Shown piece by piece: positions 28,104 to 38,413 of a DNA stretch of 64,000 nt (positions are counted from its first letter, which is position 1; each line of letters opens with the position of its first letter). Source of the DNA: Bacteroidetes bacterium 41-46 (GTDB taxonomy: Bacteria > Bacteroidota > Bacteroidia > Bacteroidales > UBA932); assembly GCA_001897515.1 (NCBI GenBank), contig MKTA01000015.1, forward strand, positions 416,923 to 480,922. Reading direction: 5' to 3'. A program made the translations under genes and the position numbers. Below the pieces are notes generated by a model, which was not told the origin of the DNA, did no database searches, and worked only from the letters and a program-made list of their open reading frames with translations.

Positions 28104-29945
28104 ATGATGAAAAAATATACACTAACACTAATTGCAGTTGTTGCCCTGGCTTTCACCGGATGCAAGGAGTTCCTTGACAGACCTTCATTAACTCAGATGA
28201 ATGACGGCAACTACTGGACAAATGAAAACAACGTTCGTTTGTTTGCAAACGGCTTCTATGCTAACTATTTTGTTGGTTACAACTCAGCCTGGGGTGTTGA
28301 CTATACTCCGGTTAGAGGATATACCTTCAATGATGATTTGACATCTACCGGAAAACAGTCAATTTTTGAGACACAAGCACCTTCATCCAGGAGTGCTGTC
28401 TCAGAAACAGCTGCCTGGTTAACTCAATACAACGGACCTAACTGGAATTTTGCATGGGTTAGAAAGTCAAACCTGTTCATTGAGAGGATTGATATGATGA
28501 ATGGCAAGAGCCTCCTTACACCTGAGGCTTACAACCACTGGAGCTCCGTTGCAAGATTTTTCCGCGGTTATGAATACAGCAGACTTGTAAGCGTATTCGG
28601 TAATGTTCCTTATTATGATAAAGTTCTTACAGATCAGGATAAAGATCTTCTCTACAAAGACAGAGACAGCAGAACATTTGTTATGGACAAGGTTTACGAT
28701 GACTTCGTATATGTACTTGACAATATGCGCCTCTCTGACGGCGGAAGCAAACAGTATCTGAACAGATATGTTGCAGCCGGATTTATCTCAAGATTTATGC
28801 TTTTTGAGGGAACATGGCAGAAATATCATCTGAATAATACTGAGAAGGCCAAGAAGTATCTGGAGCTTGCTGTAAGAGCCGGTAAGGTTGTGATGGACAA
28901 CAGTGCATTCAAGTTTACCTCAGATTTCAGGTCACTGTTTGGATCTTTTGACCTGGCTAACAACGCAGAGGTTGTTATGTACAGACACTATGATGCAGCG
29001 CTGAGCATTACACACCACGTTGCTTCATACTCAAACACAACCGAGAGCCAGTCACCATCAGCAAATCTAGCCCTGATAAAATCATTTATCTGCTACGATG
29101 GCAAAGCTTATCAGAATTCAGCTGTTGCCAACGCAGACAAACTTGATATTGCAAATCTTGTACTTACAAGAGACCCAAGATTTGAGGCTACTTTCTCAGA
29201 CAAAGCTCTTAAGGAGGCTTCAACGCTACTTTATGCAAACAAGTTTATTGACCGTGTGGGCCCTACATACAGAGGCAAGTCTTATCCTCCGGAGTATGGT
29301 TCAAACACAAATACAAATGACTACCCTGTAATTCGTCTTGCAGAAGTTGTTCTCAACTGGGTTGAAGCAAAAGCTGAACTTGCAACTATGGGTGGAGCTG
29401 CTGTAACACAAGATGATATTGATAAGTCAATCAACGCTATCAGAAGTCGTCCTCTTGATGCAACAGCTATCGCTAAAGGTGTTAAAAAGACAGCTCCTCT
29501 TTCACTGGCCTCTCTTCCTGCAGATCCTAACCGTGATGCAGATGTTCCTGCTCTATTGTGGGAGATTCGCCGTGAGAGAAGAATGGAGTTCTTCTATGAG
29601 CACACTCGCCTTCTTGATATCAAGAGGTGGAAGAAGATCAACTACATGAGCGGAGCTCAGAATCCTGACATTCTACGCGGACCTTGGGTAAACATAGCTG
29701 TTGAGGTTCCTGAGTGGCTGGTTGCCGCAAAGGTTGGCAAGCTTCAGGTTCAGAAGGCAGATGGAACTATTGTTACATATAATGGTACAAACGGTGCAGA
29801 CTTGGTTGGTTACTACATCCCTGAAAATATATCAGACAGAGATGCATTTACCGATAGAGTTTACATGGCTCCTATAGGCAGGAACCAGATAACCGAGTAT
29901 CTTGACAAGGGTTATACACTTACTCAGACTGCCGGCTGGCAATAA
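28104..29945 (+). CDS. SusD/RagB-family nutrient-binding lipoprotein (pair 1)
   Basis: 613 residues with lipobox FTGC (KKYTLTLIAVVALAFTG-C), the usual N-terminal CKEFLDRPS motif and a TPR-rich helical body. C-terminal features of the family are RLAEVVLNWVEAKAELA, IRRERRMEFFYEHTRLLDIKRWKKIN and PIGRNQI. It is the surface lid that binds substrate over the SusC barrel, nine bases upstream. A rho-independent terminator follows the gene. Confidence 0.96.
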   Translation: MMKKYTLTLIAVVALAFTGCKEFLDRPSLTQMNDGNYWTNENNVRLFANGFYANYFVGYNSAWGVDYTPVRGYTFNDDLTSTGKQSIFETQAPSSRSAVSETAAWLTQYNGPNWNFAWVRKSNLFIERIDMMNGKSLLTPEAYNHWSSVARFFRGYEYSRLVSVFGNVPYYDKVLTDQDKDLLYKDRDSRTFVMDKVYDDFVYVLDNMRLSDGGSKQYLNRYVAAGFISRFMLFEGTWQKYHLNNTEKAKKYLELAVRAGKVVMDNSAFKFTSDFRSLFGSFDLANNAEVVMYRHYDAALSITHHVASYSNTTESQSPSANLALIKSFICYDGKAYQNSAVANADKLDIANLVLTRDPRFEATFSDKALKEASTLLYANKFIDRVGPTYRGKSYPPEYGSNTNTNDYPVIRLAEVVLNWVEAKAELATMGGAAVTQDDIDKSINAIRSRPLDATAIAKGVKKTAPLSLASLPADPNRDADVPALLWEIRRERRMEFFYEHTRLLDIKRWKKINYMSGAQNPDILRGPWVNIAVEVPEWLVAAKVGKLQVQKADGTIVTYNGTNGADLVGYYIPENISDRDAFTDRVYMAPIGRNQITEYLDKGYTLTQTAGWQ

Positions 29946-29972
29946 ATCGCAAGAAGATTTTTAAAGCAATTA

Positions 29973-30001
29973 AGCGACCTCCCGGAGGTCGCTTTTTTTT
30001 G
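29973..30001 (+). terminator. Rho-independent terminator after SusC/SusD pair 1
   Basis: Stem AGCGACCTCC/GGAGGTCGCT with almost no loop beyond the turn, followed by a run of eight T. It lies 28 bases past the SusD stop. Confidence 0.9.
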
Positions 30002-30341
30002 TTATATAAATTACACAGATATACCCATTTAGCCTAAGTTGTAGGCTGTTACAATAGATTTACAAGTAGAAAAACAAAAAAGTTTTAGTAGTTTAAAACA
30101 TAAAAACACGGAGTTTAAAAATGATACTTTATGATAGGATAAAGTTTATAAACGGTGTAAAAAGCTTACGGTAGCTTTCAAATTGCAATCAAAAGTAAAA
30201 TATTTTAAAATTTCTTCAAATATTAGATTTTATTTTATAGTTTTACACACTAATAAAATGTACTATTTGCAAGGGATTTCAAAGATTAATATAAGAGAAA
30301 TTCAAAGTTTAATTAACATTATTAACCAAAAAACTAAATTC
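30002..30341. other. Intergenic region upstream of SusC/SusD pair 2
   Basis: About 340 AT-rich bases between the terminator of pair 1 and the chosen ATG of the second SusC gene. The SusC frame stays open back to 30183, but the extension is low-complexity and has no signal-peptide character. I see no full promoter, operator or RNA gene. Confidence 0.5.
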
Positions 30342-33300
30342 ATGCATTACTCACAAAAAAAGGCCGGAATGATGAGAATGATCATTCTGTCGCTAATGGC
30401 CATTTTCCTTGTGTCTGGAAACATGTTTGCTCAGAACATTAATATCAGGGGCAAGGTGGTCGACAAGTCGGGGGAGCCCCTAATTGGTGTAACTGTTGTT
30501 ATTCAAGGAACAAGGACAGGAGTTGCTACCGAGTTGGACGGGACATACTCGATAAATGCGCCTGCCAATGCGGTTCTTTTATTTACCGCTATTGGTATGG
30601 AGGATCTGAGAGAGCAGGTTAACAACCGCTCAGTTATTAACGTAACTATGAACGAGTCTTCAATATTTCTTGAAGACGTAGTTGTAACAGCTCTCGGTAT
30701 CAAAAAGGAGAGAAAGGCGTTGGGATATGCTGTTCAGGATCTTAAGAGCGAAGAGCTACTTAAGAACAAACAGACAAACATCGTTAACTCTCTTGCCGGG
30801 AAGGTATCAGGCGTAAACATTACACAATCAAGCGGTGCAGCTGGTGCCGGAGCAACTATCATTATCCGTGGCGGAAACTCAGCCAGCGAATCTCGCGATA
30901 ACCAGCCTCTTTTTGTTGTTGACGGAGTTATCTACGACAACTCTACAGTGAATACCGGTAGTTCAGGTACTGATGGTGTTACATCAAATGCTACCTCTTT
31001 CAGCAACCGTGTAATGGACATCAACCCAGAGGATATTGAGAATATGTCTATTCTTAAAGGCGCTGCTGCCGCAGCACTTTACGGATCAAGAGCTGCAGAC
31101 GGTGTTGTTGTTATCACAACTAAAAAGGGAGACGCAGGAACAGTTAAAGTGAACTTCAATACAAAATACTCTTACTCATGGGTTGGGAAAATGCCAGAAA
31201 TACAGGGAGTATATGGAAGAGGTTACTATAACGAGGCCGGATCCTTCAGTGATTATACCACATCTTCATGGGGTAATCAGATTACCGGAACTGTTTATGA
31301 CAATGTTGGATCATTCTTCCAGGGCGGAAGCATCTATGACAACAGCTTAAGCATCAGCGGTGGTTCAAAGAATGGCTCTTTCTACCTCTCTGCCTCAAAC
31401 TTTACACAGTCAGGAGTTGTTCCTACAACAGGTTATAACAAGACTACAGTTCGTTTTAACGGTGAACAGAAGTATGGCAAACTTACAGTAGGAGCAAATG
31501 CTGCCTATACTCTTTCAAATACTGACAAGACTCTTACTGCTGCCGGTCTTTATAATGGTGGCGGTACAGGTGCCATGACTGCTCTTTACGGCTGGTCAAG
31601 AAGTGACGATGTTACCAGATATCTGAATGAGGATGGAACAAAATACAGAATGTTTGAAGGTCTTCAGGAGCTATCTGCTGACGTTGAAAATCCATACTGG
31701 ATTATCAACAAGAATAAACTTTCTGATAACATCAACCGTTTCACAGGCGGTATCAATGCATCTTATGAGTTTGCTGACTGGTTCAATGTTCTGTACAGAC
31801 TGGGATACGACACATACAACAGCGGAAACTATACATATATAGCTCCGGGTGGTGCTGTACTTGATAAGTATCAAAAAGGCCGTCTCAGCAAAGGTAAATC
31901 TCAGTATGAGTACCTTACATCAAACCTGATGCTGAACTTCCAGAAAAAGGTTGGAGATTTTGACCTTAGCCTCCTTTTGGGACACACTACTGAGCAGACT
32001 GAGAGAACAACTCTTAACCACTGGGGATACAATTTCCTTACTCAGGGAACGATCAGCTTTGAGAACATCGTAAATGAAAACAAATTCTTCTCTGAGAATA
32101 CTACACGCAAGAGAATGATTGGTGTTTACGGTGAATTCAGAGGAAGCTACAAGAATATTGCTTATCTGACAGTAACAGGCAGAAATGACTGGTCATCAAC
32201 ACTTCCTATTGAGAACAGGTCATATTTCTATCCTTCAGTTTCAGGAAGCTTGGTGTTTACTGAGCTGATGCCTAAAAATGACATCCTTTCATTTGGTAAG
32301 GTGAGAGCATCATGGGCACAGGTTGGTAAAGATGCTGATGCTTACGCTACTAATAACTATCTGTGGCCTCCTCAGGTTGTGCATAATGGTATGATTGGTA
32401 CAGGTAACAGCTGGACAGGCGGTAGCCCGTTCCTTGTTCCTGAAATTCAGCAATCTTACGAGTTAGGTACAGAACTTAAATTCTTTGGAGGAAGACTTGG
32501 TCTTGACTTTACATACTATAACAGTACGACTAAGAACCAGCTTGCAAGCCCTCGTCTTGCTCAGTCAACAGGATATATCTTCCTTACTCTGAACAGCGGC
32601 TCTGTTAATAATAAAGGTATGGAGTTGTCAATCAATGCTATTCCTATTGACAAAAAGGATTTCACATGGGATGTAACCCTTAACCTCTCAGGTAACCGTG
32701 GTACACTTGGTAACTTCCTTCCGGGTGTAGGTCTGTTCTATGTTACAGATGTACAAATTGGTGGTGTAAAGGCTGCTTCAGTTCCTAACGGCGGATACTT
32801 CCTGGGACTAACAGGTGACTACTGGCTTAGAGAGAAAGATGCTGACGGCAATGAGATAGCAAACGGAAGATATCAGGTTGACCCTACAACAGGTCTTTAC
32901 AAGACATCTAAGGTAACAACAAACGTTGTCGGAAACCGTGAGCCGTTTATGATTGGTGGTTTGAACAACAGCTTCAGATATAAGAATCTAAACCTCTCAT
33001 TCCTGTTTGATATCCGCATAGGTGGTGATATCTACAATGGTACTGAGTACAATAGCACAGTAAGAGGTTTGAGTATGCGCACACTTGACAGACAATCTGT
33101 AACCATAGAGGGTGTTTCAAGTGTTACTGGCGAGCCACTGAGCTACACTTATGAAGCAGGTAAAATGTACACTGTGAACGGTGCTCAGAAATCTGGCAAC
33201 TATATGATTCAGCAGTATTGGAATAACTATGGTGAAAACGCCCACAATTTCATAACCAAAACAAACTGGTTAAGGCTAAGGTCACTGTCACTCTCTTACG

Positions 33301-33515
33301 ACTTTACCGATTTGTTCAAGAACAAGAATATTGTTAAAGGATTGTCTGCTACATTCGCTGCAAACAACCTATTTGTTTGGACCAATTACAAAGGAATGGA
33401 TCCAGAGGTAAGTGTTTCAGGATCGGGTACAGGTGGATCAGGCTCAATGGGTATTGACTACAATGGAATCCCTGCAACAAGGAACGTAACATTCGGTCTT
33501 AATTTCACATTTTAA
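30342..33515 (+). CDS. SusC/RagA-family TonB-linked outer-membrane protein (pair 2)
   Basis: About 1057 residues from the ATG at 30342 (MHYSQKKAGMMRMIILSLMAIFLVSGNMFAQ, a proper signal peptide). Then the regulatory-like domain (GKVVDKSGEPLIGVTVVIQGT), TonB-box segment (LEDVVVTALGIKKERKALGYAVQDL), plug (NSLAGKVSGVNITQSSGAAGAGATIIIRG, PLFVVDGVIYDN, NPEDIENMSILKGAAAAALYGSRAADGVVVITTKKG) and barrel ending in TFGLNFTF. The LGIKKERKALGYAVQ variant differs from pair 1, so the pairs are not a recent duplication. The cognate SusD starts 20 bases downstream. Confidence 0.96.
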   Translation: MHYSQKKAGMMRMIILSLMAIFLVSGNMFAQNINIRGKVVDKSGEPLIGVTVVIQGTRTGVATELDGTYSINAPANAVLLFTAIGMEDLREQVNNRSVINVTMNESSIFLEDVVVTALGIKKERKALGYAVQDLKSEELLKNKQTNIVNSLAGKVSGVNITQSSGAAGAGATIIIRGGNSASESRDNQPLFVVDGVIYDNSTVNTGSSGTDGVTSNATSFSNRVMDINPEDIENMSILKGAAAAALYGSRAADGVVVITTKKGDAGTVKVNFNTKYSYSWVGKMPEIQGVYGRGYYNEAGSFSDYTTSSWGNQITGTVYDNVGSFFQGGSIYDNSLSISGGSKNGSFYLSASNFTQSGVVPTTGYNKTTVRFNGEQKYGKLTVGANAAYTLSNTDKTLTAAGLYNGGGTGAMTALYGWSRSDDVTRYLNEDGTKYRMFEGLQELSADVENPYWIINKNKLSDNINRFTGGINASYEFADWFNVLYRLGYDTYNSGNYTYIAPGGAVLDKYQKGRLSKGKSQYEYLTSNLMLNFQKKVGDFDLSLLLGHTTEQTERTTLNHWGYNFLTQGTISFENIVNENKFFSENTTRKRMIGVYGEFRGSYKNIAYLTVTGRNDWSSTLPIENRSYFYPSVSGSLVFTELMPKNDILSFGKVRASWAQVGKDADAYATNNYLWPPQVVHNGMIGTGNSWTGGSPFLVPEIQQSYELGTELKFFGGRLGLDFTYYNSTTKNQLASPRLAQSTGYIFLTLNSGSVNNKGMELSINAIPIDKKDFTWDVTLNLSGNRGTLGNFLPGVGLFYVTDVQIGGVKAASVPNGGYFLGLTGDYWLREKDADGNEIANGRYQVDPTTGLYKTSKVTTNVVGNREPFMIGGLNNSFRYKNLNLSFLFDIRIGGDIYNGTEYNSTVRGLSMRTLDRQSVTIEGVSSVTGEPLSYTYEAGKMYTVNGAQKSGNYMIQQYWNNYGENAHNFITKTNWLRLRSLSLSYDFTDLFKNKNIVKGLSATFAANNLFVWTNYKGMDPEVSVSGSGTGGSGSMGIDYNGIPATRNVTFGLNFTF

Positions 33516-33535
33516 TTGATTAACAATATCTTATC

Positions 33536-35461
33536 ATGAAAAAAATATTACAAATTATATTAAGTCTGATGATTGTTGTGAGTTTCACCTCTTGCAACAA
33601 GTGGCTGGATGTCAACGTTGACCCTGACAATCCTACAGACAAGAGTGCTACCCCGGTTAACAGATTGCCGTGGATACAGCACTATTATGGTTATGCACAC
33701 GGAACAGCAAACATGCGTACCAGTACAATTGCCGGTATCTTGACACAGAGCTCTGCAACAGCGGCAAATGGTCTTCTTGCAGCATGGAATCCTGCTCAGT
33801 CAAGCGCAACCACAATTTACCAAAACTGGTTTTTGGGCGCAGGCGTTAATATCGGTCCAATGATTGAGATGGCTGAGAAGAATGGTTCATACCACTATAT
33901 GGCAGCCGGATATGCTATGAAGGCAATGGGCTTCCTTATGATGCTTGACCTTCACGGCGAGATGCCTTACACTGAGGCTATGGGTTCTAAATACAACCCT
34001 TCATATGATCAGGGTGATGTTATCTATGCCGGTTGTATGGCTGACTTAGATAAAGCGATTGAACTGTTTGGTAAAACTCAGGAGCCGGGCGCATACAAAT
34101 TTACAGAGGGCGATACATGGAACGGTGGCGATGCCAGCAAATGGATTAAACTTTGCTACGGTTTGAAAGCAAGATATTTAAATATCATTTCAAAGAAGAG
34201 CACATATGATCCTCAGGCTATTCTTGCTGCTCTTGACAAAGCCCCTAAGTCAAATGCAGAAAATACATCTGTTAAACGTTACAATGTTCAGGGAGACGCA
34301 ACAAACTTTACCGTTGCTGACCCATACCAGACTAACTTTACATGGAACTCTGCTGCTTACGGAACCGGACAAAGACTTACAAGATGGTATATCAACCTTT
34401 TGACCAACAGCTATACAGGTGGTTCAGGAGTTGTTGACCCACGTATGACCAAACTGGTACCTGCTATGATGAAAAATGTCAAACTTAACAGTGCTAATGA
34501 AATTGTTAGCTACGAGTGGGCAAGAGATATCGGAGTAGATATGATGTACTCAGATATCCGTCAGAACGGAGGACCACTGCTTGCCTCTTATGCTACAGCA
34601 GACCAGAAAATCACATATACAATTGCAGATGAGACAGCAAGAAATACTTTTGTTGCAAACCTGCAGCAGCCATATACCGTAACAGGCGATAAGGTTGAGG
34701 TTACGTACAAAAAAGGCTCATTCTATATCAACAGCACAAACTACAAGCGTGCAGGTGATACTGTATATGTAAACATGAGATCAAACTCTCTTTCAACACT
34801 AGGAAGGGCTGTGAATGATACTTACTACTATCCGGTTTCAACTTCAAATGCTGTTGCAGGTACCGGTTCATTCCACGCAAGACCTGATTCAGACTTTGAT
34901 GTAGTGACCTATGCCGAAATGTGCTTCATTAAAGCTGAGGTTTATCTGAGAATGGGACAGGCCGGTCCTGCTCACACTGCTTACCTTGAGGGAATCAGAG
35001 CCTCATTCGCAAGAATGCAGAGCAAACTGACAGACTGGAAGGCTGCAGGTGTTAAAAATCCGGATCAAATGCCTATGGAACAAGCAGATATAGACGCTTA
35101 CATGGCTAGTGCAGCTGTCGTTCAGAATGCAGCTAATCTGAAGATGTCTGATATCATGAAGGAGAAAATCATTGCTATGGGCTTTGACTTCCAAATCTGG
35201 AATGATATGAGGAGATTCAACTACAGCGCCGGCAATATCGGAAACTTTGGCGTTGTTTACATAGACTACAAGAGACCTTATGAATTCACTGCAACCAGCA
35301 AAATGCCGGGTACAAGCCCGACAGATCCTACATACTGGTTCAGAAGGTTCACACACAGTACTCACGAAAGCAACTACAATAATGAGCAGCTGTTGGCCTC
35401 TAATCCACTTGCTATGAAGGATGCAATATGGAGCGACCCTGTATGGTGGGACAAACCATAA
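33536..35461 (+). CDS. SusD/RagB-family lipoprotein (pair 2, SusD-like 2 type)
   Basis: 641 residues with lipobox FTSC and CNKWLDVNVDPDNPTD, the N-terminal signature of the second SusD-like subfamily. The body contains YMAAGYAMKAMGFLMMLDLHGEMPYTEAMG and a C-terminal WNDMRRFNYSAGNIGNFGVVYIDYKRP region. It should be the lid and ligand binder of the SusC protein just upstream. A terminator follows 20 bases after the stop. Confidence 0.94.
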   Translation: MKKILQIILSLMIVVSFTSCNKWLDVNVDPDNPTDKSATPVNRLPWIQHYYGYAHGTANMRTSTIAGILTQSSATAANGLLAAWNPAQSSATTIYQNWFLGAGVNIGPMIEMAEKNGSYHYMAAGYAMKAMGFLMMLDLHGEMPYTEAMGSKYNPSYDQGDVIYAGCMADLDKAIELFGKTQEPGAYKFTEGDTWNGGDASKWIKLCYGLKARYLNIISKKSTYDPQAILAALDKAPKSNAENTSVKRYNVQGDATNFTVADPYQTNFTWNSAAYGTGQRLTRWYINLLTNSYTGGSGVVDPRMTKLVPAMMKNVKLNSANEIVSYEWARDIGVDMMYSDIRQNGGPLLASYATADQKITYTIADETARNTFVANLQQPYTVTGDKVEVTYKKGSFYINSTNYKRAGDTVYVNMRSNSLSTLGRAVNDTYYYPVSTSNAVAGTGSFHARPDSDFDVVTYAEMCFIKAEVYLRMGQAGPAHTAYLEGIRASFARMQSKLTDWKAAGVKNPDQMPMEQADIDAYMASAAVVQNAANLKMSDIMKEKIIAMGFDFQIWNDMRRFNYSAGNIGNFGVVYIDYKRPYEFTATSKMPGTSPTDPTYWFRRFTHSTHESNYNNEQLLASNPLAMKDAIWSDPVWWDKP

Positions 35462-35482
35462 TCTGTTTATAGATTTATTTTT

Positions 35483-35517
35483 GAGACCGGCTAATTATAA
35501 TAGTCGGTCTCTTTTTT
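35483..35517 (+). terminator. Rho-independent terminator after SusC/SusD pair 2
   Basis: An 11-bp stem (35483-35493 with 35501-35511, one G-T pair) with a 7-base loop, followed by six T. Confidence 0.88.
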
Positions 35518-35552
35518 ATCATTATCTGTTAACTCTTAAGCGGGGAAAATTG

Positions 35553-35560
35553 TATCTTTG
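35553..35560 (+). promoter_or_regulatory. -7 promoter element for the Xaa-Pro aminopeptidase gene
   Basis: TATCTTTG matches TAnnTTTG, about 25 bases before the ATG at 35585. The -33 element is not clear. Confidence 0.5.
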
Positions 35561-35584
35561 TTAAAATGACAAAAATTTGACGCT

Positions 35585-36976
35585 ATGTTTTCTAAAGATG
35601 TATATGTAAAGAGAAGAAGGGATCTTGCCTCTAAGGTAAAATCCGGAATACTCCTTTTTCTGGGTAACTCAGAGGCGGGGATAAACTACATAAGCAACAC
35701 TTACAGGTTCAGGCAGGACTCCTCATTCCTCTATTTTTTCGGGCTGGATGAACCGGATCTGGCAGCTGTTATTGATATTGAGAGCGGAGAGGAGGTCCTT
35801 TTTGGCAATGATGTTACTATAGATGATATAATCTGGATGGGTCCGCAGCCCCTCATGAGAGACAAGGCCTCGTTAATAGGTGTTGAGAGAGTTAAGCCTG
35901 CTTCAGAATTGGAATCGTACATAGAAAAGGCCAGAGAGTCGGGGAGAGATATTCACTTTTTGCCTCCTTACAGGTATCATAACCAGATATGGTTATACAA
36001 CCTCCTTGGAGTGGATTTTGGCAAACAGCGTCAAATGGCCTCAGAAGATTTCATTAAAGGTGTTGTCTCTCTCAGGGAGATTAAGGACTCATATGAGATT
36101 GCAGAGATGGACAAAGCAGCCGACATAGGATACGCTATGCATTATACTGCAATGAGAATGGCAAAGACAGGTATGGTTGAGCAGGAGCTTGTGGGCCTTA
36201 TGGAGGGTATTGCAATATCTCACGGACATATGCCCTCTTTCCCCATAATACTCTCTCAAAACGGAGAGACTCTTCATAACCATACACACCACCAGACGCT
36301 AACTGACGGAAGACTACTGGTTATTGATGCCGGAGCTGAAACCAATATGCACTATGCATCGGATTTTACCAGGACAATACCATCGGGAGGCAAATTTACC
36401 CAAAAACAGAGGGATGTTTATAATGTTGTGTCTGCAGCAAACGACCTGGCAATGTCAATGGTAAAACCAGGGATAACATATACATCCGTACATCTGGCTG
36501 CTGCAAGGGTTCTGGCTCAGGGGCTTATTAATCTTGGTCTGATGAGGGGTGACGTTGATGAGGCTGTTGCAGCAGGAGCACATGCACTGTTTATGCCTCA
36601 CGGGCTGGGTCATCAGATGGGGCTTGATGTTCATGATATGGAGGATCTTGGAGAAAACTTTGTCGGATATGACGAGGTTCATAAAAGGGCAACTCAGTTT
36701 GGACTTCGTTCACTTAGGATGGGAAAGACTCTCAGACCAGGGCATGTGATCACAAATGAGCCGGGTTGTTATTTCATACCTGCGCTAATTGAAAAGTGGA
36801 AAAGCGAGGGTATTAACAAGGAGTTTATCAACTTCTCAAAACTTGAGGACTACTACACATTTGGAGGAATCAGGCTAGAGGACGATATTCTTGTTACAGA
36901 AACAGGGTCAAGACTTCTAGGTAAAAAACGTTTGCCTAACACTCCTGATGCCGTAGAGGCTGAGATGGCCCGCTAG
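35585..36976 (+). CDS. Xaa-Pro aminopeptidase, M24B family (PepP-like)
   Basis: 463 residues. It removes N-terminal residues before proline. The N-terminal AMP_N domain (about 1-150) precedes a pita-bread M24 domain. Dinuclear metal ligands are visible: Asp in LVIDAGAE, Asp in YASDFTRT, His in MPHGLGHQMGLDVHD, Glu in ITNEPGCYF and Glu in GIRLEDDI. No signal peptide is seen, so it should be cytoplasmic. It is 12 bases upstream of a serine-hydrolase lipoprotein gene and right after a SusC/SusD pair, which suits peptide utilisation. Confidence 0.95.
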   Translation: MFSKDVYVKRRRDLASKVKSGILLFLGNSEAGINYISNTYRFRQDSSFLYFFGLDEPDLAAVIDIESGEEVLFGNDVTIDDIIWMGPQPLMRDKASLIGVERVKPASELESYIEKARESGRDIHFLPPYRYHNQIWLYNLLGVDFGKQRQMASEDFIKGVVSLREIKDSYEIAEMDKAADIGYAMHYTAMRMAKTGMVEQELVGLMEGIAISHGHMPSFPIILSQNGETLHNHTHHQTLTDGRLLVIDAGAETNMHYASDFTRTIPSGGKFTQKQRDVYNVVSAANDLAMSMVKPGITYTSVHLAAARVLAQGLINLGLMRGDVDEAVAAGAHALFMPHGLGHQMGLDVHDMEDLGENFVGYDEVHKRATQFGLRSLRMGKTLRPGHVITNEPGCYFIPALIEKWKSEGINKEFINFSKLEDYYTFGGIRLEDDILVTETGSRLLGKKRLPNTPDAVEAEMAR

Positions 36977-36988
36977 TTTTAAGATTAT

Positions 36989-38413
36989 ATGAAAACCATC
37001 AACATCTTTAACCATCTGCGCAAAATTGCACAGATGGTTTTTGTAATCATTATCATAGCAACATCATGTTCCAAAGAGGAGAGGCCGGAGCCCCTCTCGG
37101 ATCTAAACTCTATCTCCTCCTTCTCTTTCTCCTCATCAGAGAATCCATCTCTAACAGTTGAAGTGTTCAGCACTATTGCAGGAAGAATAATATACGCATC
37201 AGTACCGGAAGGGGTTGATCTTACAACTTTAAAGCCGAGATTTTCACTTCCTCCGGGGGCTAATCTCAGTTATAACGGAGTAAAGATTGAGAGTGGTAAG
37301 GCAGCATTAAATTTTACCGGCACTATTACTTTAAAATCAACATCCCAGTCAGGACGTGAATCAGAGTATAAAATACTGGTGCAAAACGGAAGGGGGAATT
37401 TTGACAATCCTCTATACCAGTTTATGCAGAAGTTCTCTATCCCGGGTATATCTTATGCTATTACTAAGGATGAAGAGATAGTTTATAAGGCCGGACTTGG
37501 TTTTGCAATATCTGAGAGCAGTGTAAGGGCCACCTCTGGACATCTCTACAGACTTGCCAGCGTTTCAAAGCAGTTTACCTCTCTTTGCATTATGAGGCTA
37601 ATGGAACAGGGTAAGCTAACGCTTGATCAAAGGGTATTTGGAGCGGGATCAATATTGGCTTCAGATTACACCGGTGTGACTGAGAGGGCTGCGAAAGTTA
37701 CTGTCAGACATCTTCTGGAGCATACAAGTGGCTGGAAAAGCGATCCTGACCCTATGTTCACATCTTCATTCTCAGGTCAGTCACTATCTCAGAGAATTCA
37801 ATATGTGCTAGGCTCTCCACAGGTAGAACCGGGTACTGTATACAACTATTTCAATATGGGATATGGTATTCTCGGAAGGGTTATTGAAAAGATTTCCGGG
37901 AAGAGCTATGAGGTTTTTCTAAAAGAGGTAATGGCGGAGGCTGGCGTTTTGGACGTGCATGTAGGAGGTGACAGATCTCAGAGGAGACCTAATGAGGTTG
38001 TCTATTACTCACAGGACGGGGCAAACGGATACCTGAATCCTATGGATGTAATTGCAGCTGCAGGAGGGGTAATCTCCTCTCCTGAGGAGATGATGAAGCT
38101 GATGTTTCACATTGACGGCAGGGATAAGGTTAAAGATATCATACTCCCATCAACAAGGGCAACTATGCTGACACCCTCTGCGGCGTACAACAGATATGCT
38201 CTTGGCTGGAGGTGTAATCACACATCTCTCTTTACAGGCTCATGGTACCACTCGGGAAATCTGGCTGGAACAGCATCTATGTGGGTTATGGGGGCAGATG
38301 GAATCAACTGTGTTGTCCTTTGTAACTCAAGATCTTATTTAAGTGGATTTGACGACGAGATGTATGTTTTACTCAATAATCTACTTAAAACAGCCTCCTC
38401 AACAACCTGGTAG
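36989..38413 (+). CDS. Beta-lactamase-family serine hydrolase, lipoprotein
   Basis: 474 residues. The lipobox is IATSC at about residue 27. Residues 45-135 form a beta-rich domain (VPEGVDLTTLKPRFSLPPGANLSYNG) resembling Bacteroidota DUF5018-like repeats. The class C beta-lactamase/transpeptidase-like domain follows with SxxK in LASVSKQFTSL, the YxN motif in YNYFNMGYGILGRVIEK and HxG in WYHSGNLAGT. Members act as esterases, D-peptidases or carboxypeptidases; the substrate is unknown. The last 79 bases overlap, antisense, the 3' end of the Nudix gene. Confidence 0.92.
   Translation: MKTINIFNHLRKIAQMVFVIIIIATSCSKEERPEPLSDLNSISSFSFSSSENPSLTVEVFSTIAGRIIYASVPEGVDLTTLKPRFSLPPGANLSYNGVKIESGKAALNFTGTITLKSTSQSGRESEYKILVQNGRGNFDNPLYQFMQKFSIPGISYAITKDEEIVYKAGLGFAISESSVRATSGHLYRLASVSKQFTSLCIMRLMEQGKLTLDQRVFGAGSILASDYTGVTERAAKVTVRHLLEHTSGWKSDPDPMFTSSFSGQSLSQRIQYVLGSPQVEPGTVYNYFNMGYGILGRVIEKISGKSYEVFLKEVMAEAGVLDVHVGGDRSQRRPNEVVYYSQDGANGYLNPMDVIAAAGGVISSPEEMMKLMFHIDGRDKVKDIILPSTRATMLTPSAAYNRYALGWRCNHTSLFTGSWYHSGNLAGTASMWVMGADGINCVVLCNSRSYLSGFDDEMYVLLNNLLKTASSTTW

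Noticed and set aside
24678..35461. Polysaccharide utilisation locus
   Set aside because: There are no glycoside hydrolases, lyases or hybrid two-component regulators near the SusC/SusD pairs.
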